The translations under genes were made by a program, and so were the position numbers. Below the pieces are notes generated by a model. The model did no database searches, had not been told where the DNA came from, and was given only the letters and a program-made list of their open reading frames with translations. A stretch of 64,000 nt of DNA from Clostridium yunnanense (GTDB taxonomy: Bacteria > Bacillota > Clostridia > Clostridiales > Clostridiaceae), in assembly GCF_016595795.1 (NCBI RefSeq), contig NZ_JAENHN010000059.1, positions 124,001-188,000 on the forward strand, given 5' to 3'. Positions 16,492-25,612 of the stretch are shown here, in pieces (the stretch's first letter is position 1; the number at the start of each line of letters is the position of its first letter).

Positions 16492-17709
16492 GTGAAAAAA
16501 TATAAGGGGAAGGCAGTGAGTTTAGCTGCTATACGTAATATGAAAAAATTATTTAAATTATTGTTTGCTTATTTGATATGGATAATAGTTTTCGCTGCAA
16601 TTTCGGTAGGGGTTGTATTTTTTGTTGTTCCATTTAGTTATGATTTGACTAATGTAGTAACATATACGCTTGTAATATCCATTTTGCTTTTTATTCTGTT
16701 CTTTATCGTAGGTATGATAAGAGGAAAGCTTAGGATTCTTAGGATATACAATAGAAGAAGTCTGATTTATAGAAGCGTATATTTTTTATCTGTGCTAAGC
16801 ATATTTGTAATCGTAAGCGTGTTACAAATGGGAGTTAGGGCTGGTTATATACAGATTAACGGAATGCATGAGTTGACTAGTAAAGAAAAAGTTAAGTTTA
16901 TAAAAGATGTGTACACCAATCTTAATACTATAAAATCTAGGGATGAACTTACAAAAAGCATGAATGTTATAAAGTATAATAGTATAGAAGTATACTTTTA
17001 CGACGAAGATAAGAAATCAGCAGAAGATATAGTAAATAAGATACCGAATTTAAACAAAAATCTTAATTCAGTTATTAACGTGAAAGATCTAGAACCATTA
17101 AAAATTATAGTGTATAAAGATAAACAAGAGTATAATAAATATACTATCTCACCTAACGGTGCAGATACTCTTGGGCTTTATAATAATGGTGTAATAAACC
17201 TTCATAACTTAAAAACTATTAAAGAAATAAATAGTGAAAATGCTATTGATGAGAGTAGTGAAGAAAGCTTTTTTAAGACAGTAACCCACGAATATACCCA
17301 TTATTATATAAGAACTTATTTAAAGGAGAATAATTTGTCTAGCGCTTTGCCACCTTGGCTTGATGAAGGCTTTGCGCAGTATATGGAGTATGAACTGTAT
17401 AATAAAGATTTTCAATTAGAAACAAAGCCAATAAAAGGACCATTAATACCACTTAGAGAGTTATCAACACTAGGACAATGGGAAAGTCAATGGAAAGATA
17501 GAGATAGTATAGAAAAGATTTATACTGAATCAGTTTTGGCCGTAAATTACATATTTGATTCAAAGGGAAATGAGATATTAAAGAATATTTTGGCCCAGTC
17601 AAATGACAATAAGATATCTGAAGTTGATTATCAAAGTAATTTTGATAAAACCATTAAGAATAATTTAGGATTAACACTAGATGAACTTCAAAATAAAGCC
17701 ATTAAATAA
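16492..17709 (+). CDS. Membrane-anchored peptidase-MA-like metalloprotease
   Basis: The N-terminal third has three to four hydrophobic segments (about 20-50, 56-76 and 96-115). The remainder is extracytoplasmic with a gluzincin active site: H266-E267-YT-H270 and, 22 residues on, W289-L-D-E292-G, the third zinc ligand. This is the collagenase/peptidase MA-like family. The start is uncertain. GTG at 16492 has no clear ribosome binding site, whereas GTG at 16516 follows AAGGGG by six bases. A similar but soluble protein is encoded at 46746. Confidence 0.8.
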   Translation: MKKYKGKAVSLAAIRNMKKLFKLLFAYLIWIIVFAAISVGVVFFVVPFSYDLTNVVTYTLVISILLFILFFIVGMIRGKLRILRIYNRRSLIYRSVYFLSVLSIFVIVSVLQMGVRAGYIQINGMHELTSKEKVKFIKDVYTNLNTIKSRDELTKSMNVIKYNSIEVYFYDEDKKSAEDIVNKIPNLNKNLNSVINVKDLEPLKIIVYKDKQEYNKYTISPNGADTLGLYNNGVINLHNLKTIKEINSENAIDESSEESFFKTVTHEYTHYYIRTYLKENNLSSALPPWLDEGFAQYMEYELYNKDFQLETKPIKGPLIPLRELSTLGQWESQWKDRDSIEKIYTESVLAVNYIFDSKGNEILKNILAQSNDNKISEVDYQSNFDKTIKNNLGLTLDELQNKAIK

Positions 17710-17711
17710 TT

Positions 17712-17768
17712 AAAATAAAAGCATTAACAGATATATTATTAATATAAGCTGCTAATGCTTTTATTTTT
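17712..17768. terminator. Bidirectional terminator
   Basis: AAATAAAAGCATTA pairs with TAATGCTTTTATTT across a 26-base loop, with A-runs on one side and T-runs on the other. It therefore serves both the metalloprotease gene and the convergent diguanylate cyclase gene. Confidence 0.8.
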
Positions 17769-17844
17769 AAATATAAATGGACAATAAAGAAAAAGCATTC
17801 AGCAAATATAATAAAAAAATAATATTTATTAGTCTTTAAATATT

Positions 17845-19392
17845 TTAGCTTAAAACTTTAACAGTCACTCTATTTCTGCCACTCTTCTTAGAATCATAAA
17901 GTGCTTCATCAGCAAGCTTTAGTATTTCACCAAAAGTTTTAAGTCTTCTATCATATACTGAAATTCCAATACTCAAAGTGAAATAGATAGGTTTATTTCC
18001 GCAAATAATAGGTTTTTTAGAAACCATATCGCAGAAGAATTCAGTTATGTTTTTAGCTGCATCTAGGCTGGTTGATGGTAATATTACAGCGAACTCTTCC
18101 CCTCCTAAACGGCCTATTATATCAGTCTTTCTAAAATACTGTTTCATCTCACATCCTAAATGTGCTAGAACAGCATCTCCTGCAGCATGACCATTGGTGT
18201 CGTTGATATGTTTAAAGTGATCTATATCAATCATTAGAAGTGTAAAGCTCGTATTATAATCTAATGAGCACTCCATTTGAAGGTTGGCTAGCTGCATAAA
18301 TCTATTTCTATTATATAGGTTAGTAAGAGCATCTGTTGAAGCAAGTATTTTTAGCGCTTCCTGATCATTTTTTCTTTCAGTAATATTTATAAGGTTTATA
18401 AGCCTACCAACAATATTACCAAAATCATTTTTTATAGTCACTGTTTTCACTTCAAAATATCTATAGCTATCACCACTAGAAATCTTTATATCGCTACTGT
18501 CATTAGTATTTAATACTTTAAGAAGATCAATTTGATTGCCTAATATGAACTCAATGGTTTTGCCTTTCATTGAATTGTTAAGTTCTTGAAAAAGCTCCGC
18601 AGCAGCAGGATTGTAATCCATAAGACGACTTGTATTGTCTATTAAAATCATGGCATCAGAACTTCTATCAAACAAAACATCTCTAGCTAAAGTTCTAAGT
18701 GCTAAGAAATCATATTTAAATAGGGCGATAAGTATTAAAGAAAAAGAAAATGGAAGTATTAGGGCTATATAATTAATGCTCACATTCCCTGGATTTATTA
18801 AAATTAATTCAAAACTTATAAAAGGAAGCAGAGAAGCTAAAATCATAATCCTATAGCCGGAGCGTTCGAAGTCTGCAACCTTTCGATAATTCTTTACATA
18901 ACATGATATAGCTATGAGGAAGTATAGTGTTATATAAATACAGTAAAACAAATACCAAGGCTCTTTATCAACTGTAAGAAAATTTAATCCTAAAGCTTTC
19001 TTTAGCATAAGTGATTTATAGTAATGGTGATGCATTGGACTTGTCAACTGCATAAAAGAAATCAAAATAGGAACTGTGAATATAATCAAAAAAGTATTGC
19101 GGCTAAAGGTTTTAATTGTCTTTGTATAAATCAGAGATAGCAAAAGCCACAAGGCTGGGTAAAATGGTATCCCTATATATTGAATCTGGTTCCAAAACAT
19201 CATTTGAGGTAAAGTACTACTGTTAAGTTCCAGAAGATAGCCAAATAAATAAATACTAACAAGTAGACAAAGTGAAAAGAAAACTTTTACTATTGTGGTT
19301 GTTCCCTTTGATATGGCATATGCGGCAAAAAATACTGATAGTAATGCGCATAGGAAAAAGTATATACTAAGGAACGCAAGTGTAAATGACAT
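17845..19392 (-). CDS. Membrane diguanylate cyclase (7TM-PAS-GGDEF)
   Basis: A 515-residue protein. Residues 1-225 form seven hydrophobic segments like the HisKA_7TM sensor. Residues 235-345 are a PAS domain (DNTSRLMDYNPAAAELF). Residues 350-512 are a GGDEF domain with the active-site signature GRLGGEEFAVI. The product would be cyclic di-GMP, made at the membrane in response to an extracellular ligand. The I-site RxxD is not evident just before GGEEF (MKQYFRKTD), so product inhibition may be weak. The ATG is preceded by AAAGAGAGG. Single gene; no EAL partner nearby. Confidence 0.9.
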   Translation of the reverse strand: MSFTLAFLSIYFFLCALLSVFFAAYAISKGTTTIVKVFFSLCLLVSIYLFGYLLELNSSTLPQMMFWNQIQYIGIPFYPALWLLLSLIYTKTIKTFSRNTFLIIFTVPILISFMQLTSPMHHHYYKSLMLKKALGLNFLTVDKEPWYLFYCIYITLYFLIAISCYVKNYRKVADFERSGYRIMILASLLPFISFELILINPGNVSINYIALILPFSFSLILIALFKYDFLALRTLARDVLFDRSSDAMILIDNTSRLMDYNPAAAELFQELNNSMKGKTIEFILGNQIDLLKVLNTNDSSDIKISSGDSYRYFEVKTVTIKNDFGNIVGRLINLINITERKNDQEALKILASTDALTNLYNRNRFMQLANLQMECSLDYNTSFTLLMIDIDHFKHINDTNGHAAGDAVLAHLGCEMKQYFRKTDIIGRLGGEEFAVILPSTSLDAAKNITEFFCDMVSKKPIICGNKPIYFTLSIGISVYDRRLKTFGEILKLADEALYDSKKSGRNRVTVKVLS

Positions 19393-19674
19393 ATAATAAA
19401 CCTCTCTTTAAGATTATTGATTTATCAATATAAACCTACAAAACTATATGTATTGATATACATGATAGTATTTAAGCAAAACAAAAAAAGACTTTATATA
19501 TCAATATTCGACATAAAACTACAAAACTTAATGAAAATAATGAAAAAAGTGTAAAATAGTAATATAAAATTAAAATTGGTAGAGGTTTTCAAAATGAGAA
19601 AAGTAACTTATTTCTTTTTATGATAAACTTTTAATATATTATAAAGAGTTTTATTTATAAGGGAGTGGGATTAT

Positions 19675-20475
19675 ATGGGGAACAAGATAACTTTTTTAGA
19701 CATCGATGGAACCTTAGTGGATATGCCTTCAGGAATGATTGAACCAGCGCAAAGTACTATTGAGGCTCTAAAAAAATTCAGAGAAGATGGTAACTATACT
19801 GTAGTAGCTACAGCGAGATCAGCAGTTCCTAAAACTATATCAAAATTAAACTTTGATGGGTATATATTTTGCAATGGGAATTACATAGTATTTAACAACG
19901 AGGTATTACATGATAATTATTTTTCAATAGAAGATATCCAGTATATAGTGAATCTCTGTGATAAATGTGATGCACAATATTTGTTAAGTGGTCACCAAGG
20001 TGTATGGTGCAGCGATCTTGACCATCCATTGTGTGTCAGGCAAAGAGAATTATTCTTAGGTGGACCGGATAAACCTAAGGAGTCTATAGAAATATGGGAA
20101 GTTGAAGATGTACATGCTAATATGGGGACAATATTATTTAAAAATGAAAAAGATATGGAGGATTTTAAAGAAAAGCTTCCGAAAAATTGGGTAGTACATG
20201 CTTATGTTGAAGCTAATATTAGAATGGATATACACTTGCCAGGTTTTTCTAAAGGATCAGCGGTTGAATTCTTATTCAAAAAATTAGGAATAGACAAAGA
20301 AGATACCTTTGCTTTTGGTGATGCTCAAAACGATATTGAAATGTTGAAGCTTGTGAAGCATGGTATAGCAATGGGAAACGGTACAGATGAGGTTAAGTCT
20401 ATTGCATACTATGTTACTGATGAAGTTAACAAAGATGGCATTGCAAATGCATTAAAGAAATTTAGAGCAATATAA
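19675..20475 (+). CDS. Cof-type HAD-IIB phosphatase
   Basis: A 266-residue HAD hydrolase: motif I FLDIDGTLVD (nucleophile Asp9, general acid Asp11), motif II TARS, and motif III/IV in FAFGDAQNDIEML. The IIB cap lies between. These enzymes dephosphorylate sugar phosphates, pyridoxal phosphate or flavin precursors; the exact substrate is unknown. The ATG follows GGGAGTGGG. It is followed by the perfect palindromic repeat at 20544. Confidence 0.9.
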   Translation: MGNKITFLDIDGTLVDMPSGMIEPAQSTIEALKKFREDGNYTVVATARSAVPKTISKLNFDGYIFCNGNYIVFNNEVLHDNYFSIEDIQYIVNLCDKCDAQYLLSGHQGVWCSDLDHPLCVRQRELFLGGPDKPKESIEIWEVEDVHANMGTILFKNEKDMEDFKEKLPKNWVVHAYVEANIRMDIHLPGFSKGSAVEFLFKKLGIDKEDTFAFGDAQNDIEMLKLVKHGIAMGNGTDEVKSIAYYVTDEVNKDGIANALKKFRAI

Positions 20476-20543
20476 CAATAATCAGTGTTAAGAGGTATTA
20501 ATAGTATAGTGATTAGTTGTTATTATAAAAAAACGCTATAAGA

Positions 20544-20603
20544 ATGTATTAAAAAAATGTTGTTGGAAATTTGCGGATAACCAACAACATTTTTTTAATA
20601 CAT
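20544..20603. repeat. Palindromic interspersed repeat, copy B (perfect arms)
   Basis: A 23-bp arm beginning ATGTATTAAAAAAATGTTGT (20544-20566) is perfectly complementary to 20581-20603, with a 14-base loop. Related arms occur at 11941, 37840 and 59372. The right flank ACATGGTGAGTTTTAAT resembles the flanks of copies A and C. Position between convergent genes means it could also end transcription, but the stem itself is AT-rich. Confidence 0.7.
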
Positions 20604-20666
20604 AAACATGGTGAGTTTTAATATATATAGATGAATCACTTTGTAATAAAATCTATATTTTCAGAT

Positions 20667-23318
20667 TCAATTTAAGATTTGTACATAGCCAAGCGAACCG
20701 TTCACAAGAATTCTATCGCCAGTCTTTATAAGTTTTGTTACATTTTCTACACCAACCACTGCTGGTATACCATATTCTCTGGCTATAACGGCACCGTGAG
20801 TCATAAGACCTCCAATCTCTGTTACTAATGCTTTTGACGATACAAATAGAGGAGTCCATCCTGGGTCTGTAAAGGGTGCAATGAGTACTTCGCCTGGTCT
20901 AAAATATGCATCATTAGGGTTTAGAATAACTCTTGCTATGCCTTGGAAAGTTCCTTGGGAAACAGCAATACCTGGAAGAGCCTTAATAGGAATATCTTTG
21001 CTTTCATAATTGCCGTAGAATGCTTCACCATCACTTGTAAGTACTCTTGGAGGATTTAGATTTGAATATCTTATAAAAGATTCTTTACGCTTTTCTATAG
21101 TAACTAGTAGATTTTCTTTTTGATTTCCAGAAATAGCATCATGTATTTCCGTAAGAGAAAGATAGTAAATATCTTCTTTTACTCTTATAATTCTTCTGTT
21201 AACTAGATGAGAGGCTTCCTTAAGTAAGGTTTTCTTTATAATCCAAAATATACGTATATCACAGAATTTTTGATGTTCTCTTAGGGCAGCTCCAGTTCTA
21301 TAGGTATCTATCAGTCCGGTTAACTTTATTATCTTATTTTCATTTAATCCACTAGCTTTTGCTTTCGAAATGATTTCTTTTTTTACCTTCTCTGCCTGTT
21401 TAAGTCCATCATCAAAATCTTTTTTATGTTCATTGGAAGACTTTGAGTTAATGAAGTTTAATATTGAAGGAAGCAGGTTAAGTGGATTTTCAATCCACCT
21501 ATCAACTGTAATATCTATCTCACCAGGGCATCTCATGCCATATTTATCAAGAAACTGCTCCATAGCATTAGCAAATTCTAAGCCACCCTTAATTTTTTTA
21601 ACACCGTTTATATAATAAGGGGTATTTGCTGCTTTTAAATACTTAACAACCTCAGGAGATTTTCTAGCAATATCAGCTAAGTCTCCAATTGCTAACCCCA
21701 TTTCTGTAGTTACATTGCCTTTTAAAGATTTATTTAAAGGAGAAATATCAATTGATTCACCAAGCCATTTTTTACACTTTTTTTCAAGATTAATTTTAGC
21801 CATCATGGCAACTTGATTAGGTGGAAGTAATGTAGTAATTATATTAGCCATAATTGAAGGAAGATTAATTTGAATATACCGTATGGCTTTCGCTCCAGAC
21901 TGCTTTTCTAATTCTGCTTGAAAATTGTTGCAGAGACTATCCATAAAATTATTTGCTCTTTCTAAAACATCTTTATTGTTATAAACATAATTTTCTCTTA
22001 AGATATTTATTGACATTGTACTAAAAAGTTTCAAATGGCATAGTTCTATTTTTTGCCTTTCTGTTTTTCTTGTCTTAAAATCTTCACTACTTACAACTTC
22101 TTTAACTGCATTGCTCATAAGAACGTCCATTATGGAAAATTTATCCAAGAAAATGTTCTTAAGGATAGGATTCTTAAGAGTTCGGGTAATATCAGCATAG
22201 ATTCTATTTCCAGCTTCAACTAAATTAGGGTTTTGATCGTAGTTATATTTTTTAGGGACAAACGGAAAGAAAGAGTTTAGTATACATATTCCAAGAGGCT
22301 TAATGGCATTTGTCATCATCTGCTGATGCCCCGTGGACATATATACATGGTACAAATCATCTTTAAGCTCTGGTAGTGGATATAGTGTAGTGATTTCTCT
22401 GCTTTGAAGAATATAAAATTTTCCCATGTAATAGCCCCATTCTATGTCTTGAGGAGCATTGTAGTAATTTTCTATTTCTTTACCTAACCTTGAAAGAAGC
22501 AGAATATTATTGTCATTAAGAACTTGAGACTTCCTTTGCAAAGATGATAATGGTTTTGTGATTATGCCACCTTCACTAGTAGTATTTATTGAGATAGATT
22601 TTTCTTCAATAAGTTTATGAATAATTTTACTGTTCTTTATTTTATACAAGTCAGGTGAAGCAATTCCTTGCACCAGTGATTCTCCTAGACCATAAACAGC
22701 ATTTATGCAGACAATTTTCCTATTTCCTGTTATAGGGTCTGCAGTAAACATTACACCTGAAGACACAGAAGGAATCATTTCTTGTACTATAACGGAAAGA
22801 AGGACTTTTTTATGATCAAAGCCATTTTTTATTCTGTATGTGATTGCACGAGCAGTGAACAGAGAGGCCCAACACTTCTTTACATGCTCAAGTATGCTAT
22901 TTATGCCAATTATATTTAAATAAGATTCATGTTGTCCTGCAAAAGAAGTACCTGGTAAATCTTCAGCTGTGCCGCTTGATCTTACAGCATAACTCAACTT
23001 TTTATCTAAATTATCAAAAGCTCTCAAGATTGTTGATTCAATTGCATATGGAATATTTAAAGCTTCTATATATGAAATTATATCTTTACTAGTTTTATTT
23101 ATGGAACTTATATCGGTAGATTTTAAAGTGTTAAGCTTTAAATAATAGGCATTCATTGATGTCGATGAGTTTATGAAGGTTTTAAAGGCTTCAGTTGTAA
23201 TCACAAAGCCATTAGGTACATTAAAGTTGTTTTTCGTAAGTAATCCTAAGTTTAAAGCTTTACCACCAACTAAAGAAAGACTGTTTTCTTTTATATTATC
23301 AAAGTTTATTACGTACAT
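20667..23318 (-). CDS. rph: Rifampin phosphotransferase-like / PEP synthase-family enzyme
   Basis: An 883-residue dikinase with three parts: an ATP-grasp N-terminal domain (SLVGGKALNLG, AVRSSGTAEDLPGTSFAG, GVMFTADP), a long helical middle, and a C-terminal swivel phosphohistidine domain with GGLMTHGAVIAREYGIPAV. The His lies 42 residues from the end. The T-H-G around it, where PEP synthase has C-H-A, and the overall length match rifamycin-inactivating phosphotransferases. These transfer the beta-phosphate of ATP to rifamycin. Start: the MYVINFDN Met, matching family N-termini; GGAG lies ten bases upstream. Drug specificity cannot be proved from sequence. Confidence 0.78.
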   Translation of the reverse strand: MYVINFDNIKENSLSLVGGKALNLGLLTKNNFNVPNGFVITTEAFKTFINSSTSMNAYYLKLNTLKSTDISSINKTSKDIISYIEALNIPYAIESTILRAFDNLDKKLSYAVRSSGTAEDLPGTSFAGQHESYLNIIGINSILEHVKKCWASLFTARAITYRIKNGFDHKKVLLSVIVQEMIPSVSSGVMFTADPITGNRKIVCINAVYGLGESLVQGIASPDLYKIKNSKIIHKLIEEKSISINTTSEGGIITKPLSSLQRKSQVLNDNNILLLSRLGKEIENYYNAPQDIEWGYYMGKFYILQSREITTLYPLPELKDDLYHVYMSTGHQQMMTNAIKPLGICILNSFFPFVPKKYNYDQNPNLVEAGNRIYADITRTLKNPILKNIFLDKFSIMDVLMSNAVKEVVSSEDFKTRKTERQKIELCHLKLFSTMSINILRENYVYNNKDVLERANNFMDSLCNNFQAELEKQSGAKAIRYIQINLPSIMANIITTLLPPNQVAMMAKINLEKKCKKWLGESIDISPLNKSLKGNVTTEMGLAIGDLADIARKSPEVVKYLKAANTPYYINGVKKIKGGLEFANAMEQFLDKYGMRCPGEIDITVDRWIENPLNLLPSILNFINSKSSNEHKKDFDDGLKQAEKVKKEIISKAKASGLNENKIIKLTGLIDTYRTGAALREHQKFCDIRIFWIIKKTLLKEASHLVNRRIIRVKEDIYYLSLTEIHDAISGNQKENLLVTIEKRKESFIRYSNLNPPRVLTSDGEAFYGNYESKDIPIKALPGIAVSQGTFQGIARVILNPNDAYFRPGEVLIAPFTDPGWTPLFVSSKALVTEIGGLMTHGAVIAREYGIPAVVGVENVTKLIKTGDRILVNGSLGYVQILN

Positions 23319-23398
23319 TAGGGTCAGCATCTCCAAGAAAATATTAACAACATACTATATTCGATTTAAGTATGTATGGTTACCGCATGTTATTAAAG

Positions 23399-23436
23399 GG
23401 TTCCATTACGGAAACTTAATAGTTAAAGTTGGAACC
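23399..23436. promoter_or_regulatory. Inverted repeat upstream of the rph-like gene
   Basis: GGTTCCA (23399-23405) and TGGAACC (23430-23436) flank an inner pair AACTT/AAGTT. The nested dyad lies about 80-115 bases before the start of the minus-strand rph-like gene. It is a candidate operator or leader hairpin, with no known counterpart that I recall. The remainder of the 397-bp gap has no gene. Confidence 0.35.
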
Positions 23437-23715
23437 AGATAGTGTATTTTTAACAAAGTTTTAAAGCTAATTTATCAATAGCTTAACAATTAGTGAGCTT
23501 GAGTTAACCTCTTTAATCTATACTATAATTGAATTTATAAATATGCTTATACTCGTATAGGAAAATTAGCTTGTATGATTATCAAATAAATATAAAGCAT
23601 GTTATTATGGAGGGATTTTGAAACAAAGACTATTTTATTTTTTATAAGTAAGTAAAAATATAGAAAATGATATATTAAATTAACTAATAAATAGTTATGG
23701 ATAGGGGAGCTAATT

Positions 23716-24372
23716 ATGAAAATAAAGACTCATGTAAAATTAGCAGAGTTGGCCTTTAGAAAAAATATTAATGATATACCTATAGGATTTTCAAAGCTTA
23801 TGTTTAATTTCGGTCTTGTAATCATTGATCAGTGTTGGCATGTAAAAACTCATCCTCACTATATGCAAAAATCTATTGGATATATAAATAATAAGATAGA
23901 AAAGCTTATTACAATAAATAAATTTAATTTGTATACTTCGATGCAGCTAGGAATAGTTGCTCACTATTTATGTGATTTTTGCTGCAACGCACACATTTCA
24001 GGAGGAGTTGGAAATATCTCTTTGCATCTAAAATATGAACGTAATCTTCAAAAGTATTTATTTGAGAATTATGACTTAATAAATGAATATATAGGTGAAA
24101 TATCAGAAGAATTAAAAGGTAAAATAGAAAGCATGAGTTCATTAAAAGAATTACTTCAGAGTAAGCTTACTGAATACATGCAAGGAGAAGCATCCTATCT
24201 ATGGGACATAACTCAAAGCATTGAGATAGTGTCATTGGTCTGTTTTATGATTTTTGAGCTGAAAAACTCTACCAACGATAATTATAATTGCAATAATAGA
24301 AAGTTTAACTTAATGAGGGGAAAGTCGTATAGAGAATTAAAGCAGGAGAATATAAAACTAATGCCTAAATAA
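23716..24372 (+). CDS. Zinc-dependent phospholipase C-like protein
   Basis: A 218-residue helical protein with the family's spaced histidines and acids: KTHVKLAEL at the start, [13 protein letters not shown] near 38-50, and [15 protein letters not shown] near 82-95, likely ligands of a tri-zinc site. No signal peptide is visible, so it is probably cytosolic. Such proteins are common in clostridia and few have proven lipase activity. GGGGAGC precedes the ATG. Single gene. Confidence 0.7.
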   Translation: MKIKTHVKLAELAFRKNINDIPIGFSKLMFNFGLVIIDQCWHVKTHPHYMQKSIGYINNKIEKLITINKFNLYTSMQLGIVAHYLCDFCCNAHISGGVGNISLHLKYERNLQKYLFENYDLINEYIGEISEELKGKIESMSSLKELLQSKLTEYMQGEASYLWDITQSIEIVSLVCFMIFELKNSTNDNYNCNNRKFNLMRGKSYRELKQENIKLMPK

Positions 24373-24439
24373 ATAGATATTAATGTTTAAGATACAAGAA
24401 ACAAGATGTATAATTTAAGTAAAAAGGGGGGGATTCGCT

Positions 24440-25342
24440 ATGTTAATTAAGAAAATTCAACTATGGGAAGAAAATGAGCAGGTAAGTCTATTTACTTATA
24501 TTTTGGACAACTCAATGGAGTTTCAAGTTAATAAAAAGAGACCTTGTATAATATTATGTCCTGGAGGAGGTTATCTTGGGACTTCAGATAGAGAATCAGA
24601 GCCTGTAGCAATGAGATTTGCAGCACAAGGGTATAATACTTTTGTGCTTAGGTATAATACATGCTTTAGCAAAATGGAAATTGACTTTAATAATCTACCA
24701 GAAACTAATGAAAAGGCAGTTTATCCAGGTCCGTTATTTGATCTAGCAAAAGCAATGATGATTATAAAAGAGAATTCAGATGAATGGTTTGTAGATAGTG
24801 ATAAAATCAATATATGTGGATTCTCAGCAGGTGCACATTTAGCTGCTAGTATGGGGGTTCATTGGCAAGATGAATTACTAAAAGAAAGATTCGGAGTTAG
24901 TAATGAAATGTTTAAACCTAATGTAGTGATTTTAGGATACCCATTGCTTGATTATAATTTGATGAAGAAAGAAGTTGAAGAAATCGGCAATGAATGGGTA
25001 AGAGAATTTTGGAAGGTTTCAAATAAAGCCATATTTGGAAAATCAGATCTTACAGAAGAAGAATTGGCAGAGCTTAGTCCAACAAATTATGTTACTTCCA
25101 ATACACCTCCAACTTTTATTTGGCATACTGCAGATGATGGATTAGTTTATGTATCAAACTCTTTAAAATTTGCAGCTGAATTAACTAAGAACAAAGTGCC
25201 ATATGAACTTCATATTTTCGAAAGTGGAGTTCATGGATTATCATTATGTGATGAAACTACTGCCTCTGAGTCTGCACACATAAATCCGCACTGTGGGCAT
25301 TGGTTTGATCTAGCTATAGAGTGGCTGAAACAATATCAGTAA
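24440..25342 (+). CDS. Alpha/beta-hydrolase esterase
   Basis: A 300-residue esterase. The oxyanion motif CPGGGYLGTSDRE (HGGG-like), nucleophile elbow GFSAGAHLAAS, an Asp near TADDGLVY and the His in ESGVHGLSL form the catalytic triad of the BD-FAE/acetyl-xylan-esterase-like group. No signal sequence is present. It probably removes acyl groups from sugars or small esters; it is not in an evident sugar operon. GGGGGG precedes the ATG closely, and the 3' end is followed by a perfect palindrome. Confidence 0.85.
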   Translation: MLIKKIQLWEENEQVSLFTYILDNSMEFQVNKKRPCIILCPGGGYLGTSDRESEPVAMRFAAQGYNTFVLRYNTCFSKMEIDFNNLPETNEKAVYPGPLFDLAKAMMIIKENSDEWFVDSDKINICGFSAGAHLAASMGVHWQDELLKERFGVSNEMFKPNVVILGYPLLDYNLMKKEVEEIGNEWVREFWKVSNKAIFGKSDLTEEELAELSPTNYVTSNTPPTFIWHTADDGLVYVSNSLKFAAELTKNKVPYELHIFESGVHGLSLCDETTASESAHINPHCGHWFDLAIEWLKQYQ

Positions 25343-25503
25343 TATTAGAATTAAATATCGTTACTATTACGAAAGAGGTTAATGAAAAATAATTTTGTTA
25401 GCATATTCACGACCTAGTGAAATGAAGGATATGGATATAAAATAGGGAAATTTGCTAAATAATAAGCTTATTTGAATTTGTAAGTAAATGTTTTCAGGCA
25501 TAT

Positions 25504-25544
25504 AATTATATTGTCACTATATAGTGACAATATAATTTTTTTTA
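25504..25544. terminator. Perfect 34-bp palindrome with T-run
   Basis: The arms AATTATATTGTCACTAT and ATAGTGACAATATAATT are exact complements with no spacer, followed by eight T residues. It can end the esterase transcript. Lying 70 bases before the ABC permease gene, it could also be an operator. Confidence 0.65.
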
Positions 25545-25612
25545 TAGTTTACAAAATTGAAATTAAAATACTATAAAAGATGAAAAAATGCAAGCAAATT
25601 GGGGGGAAGAAC

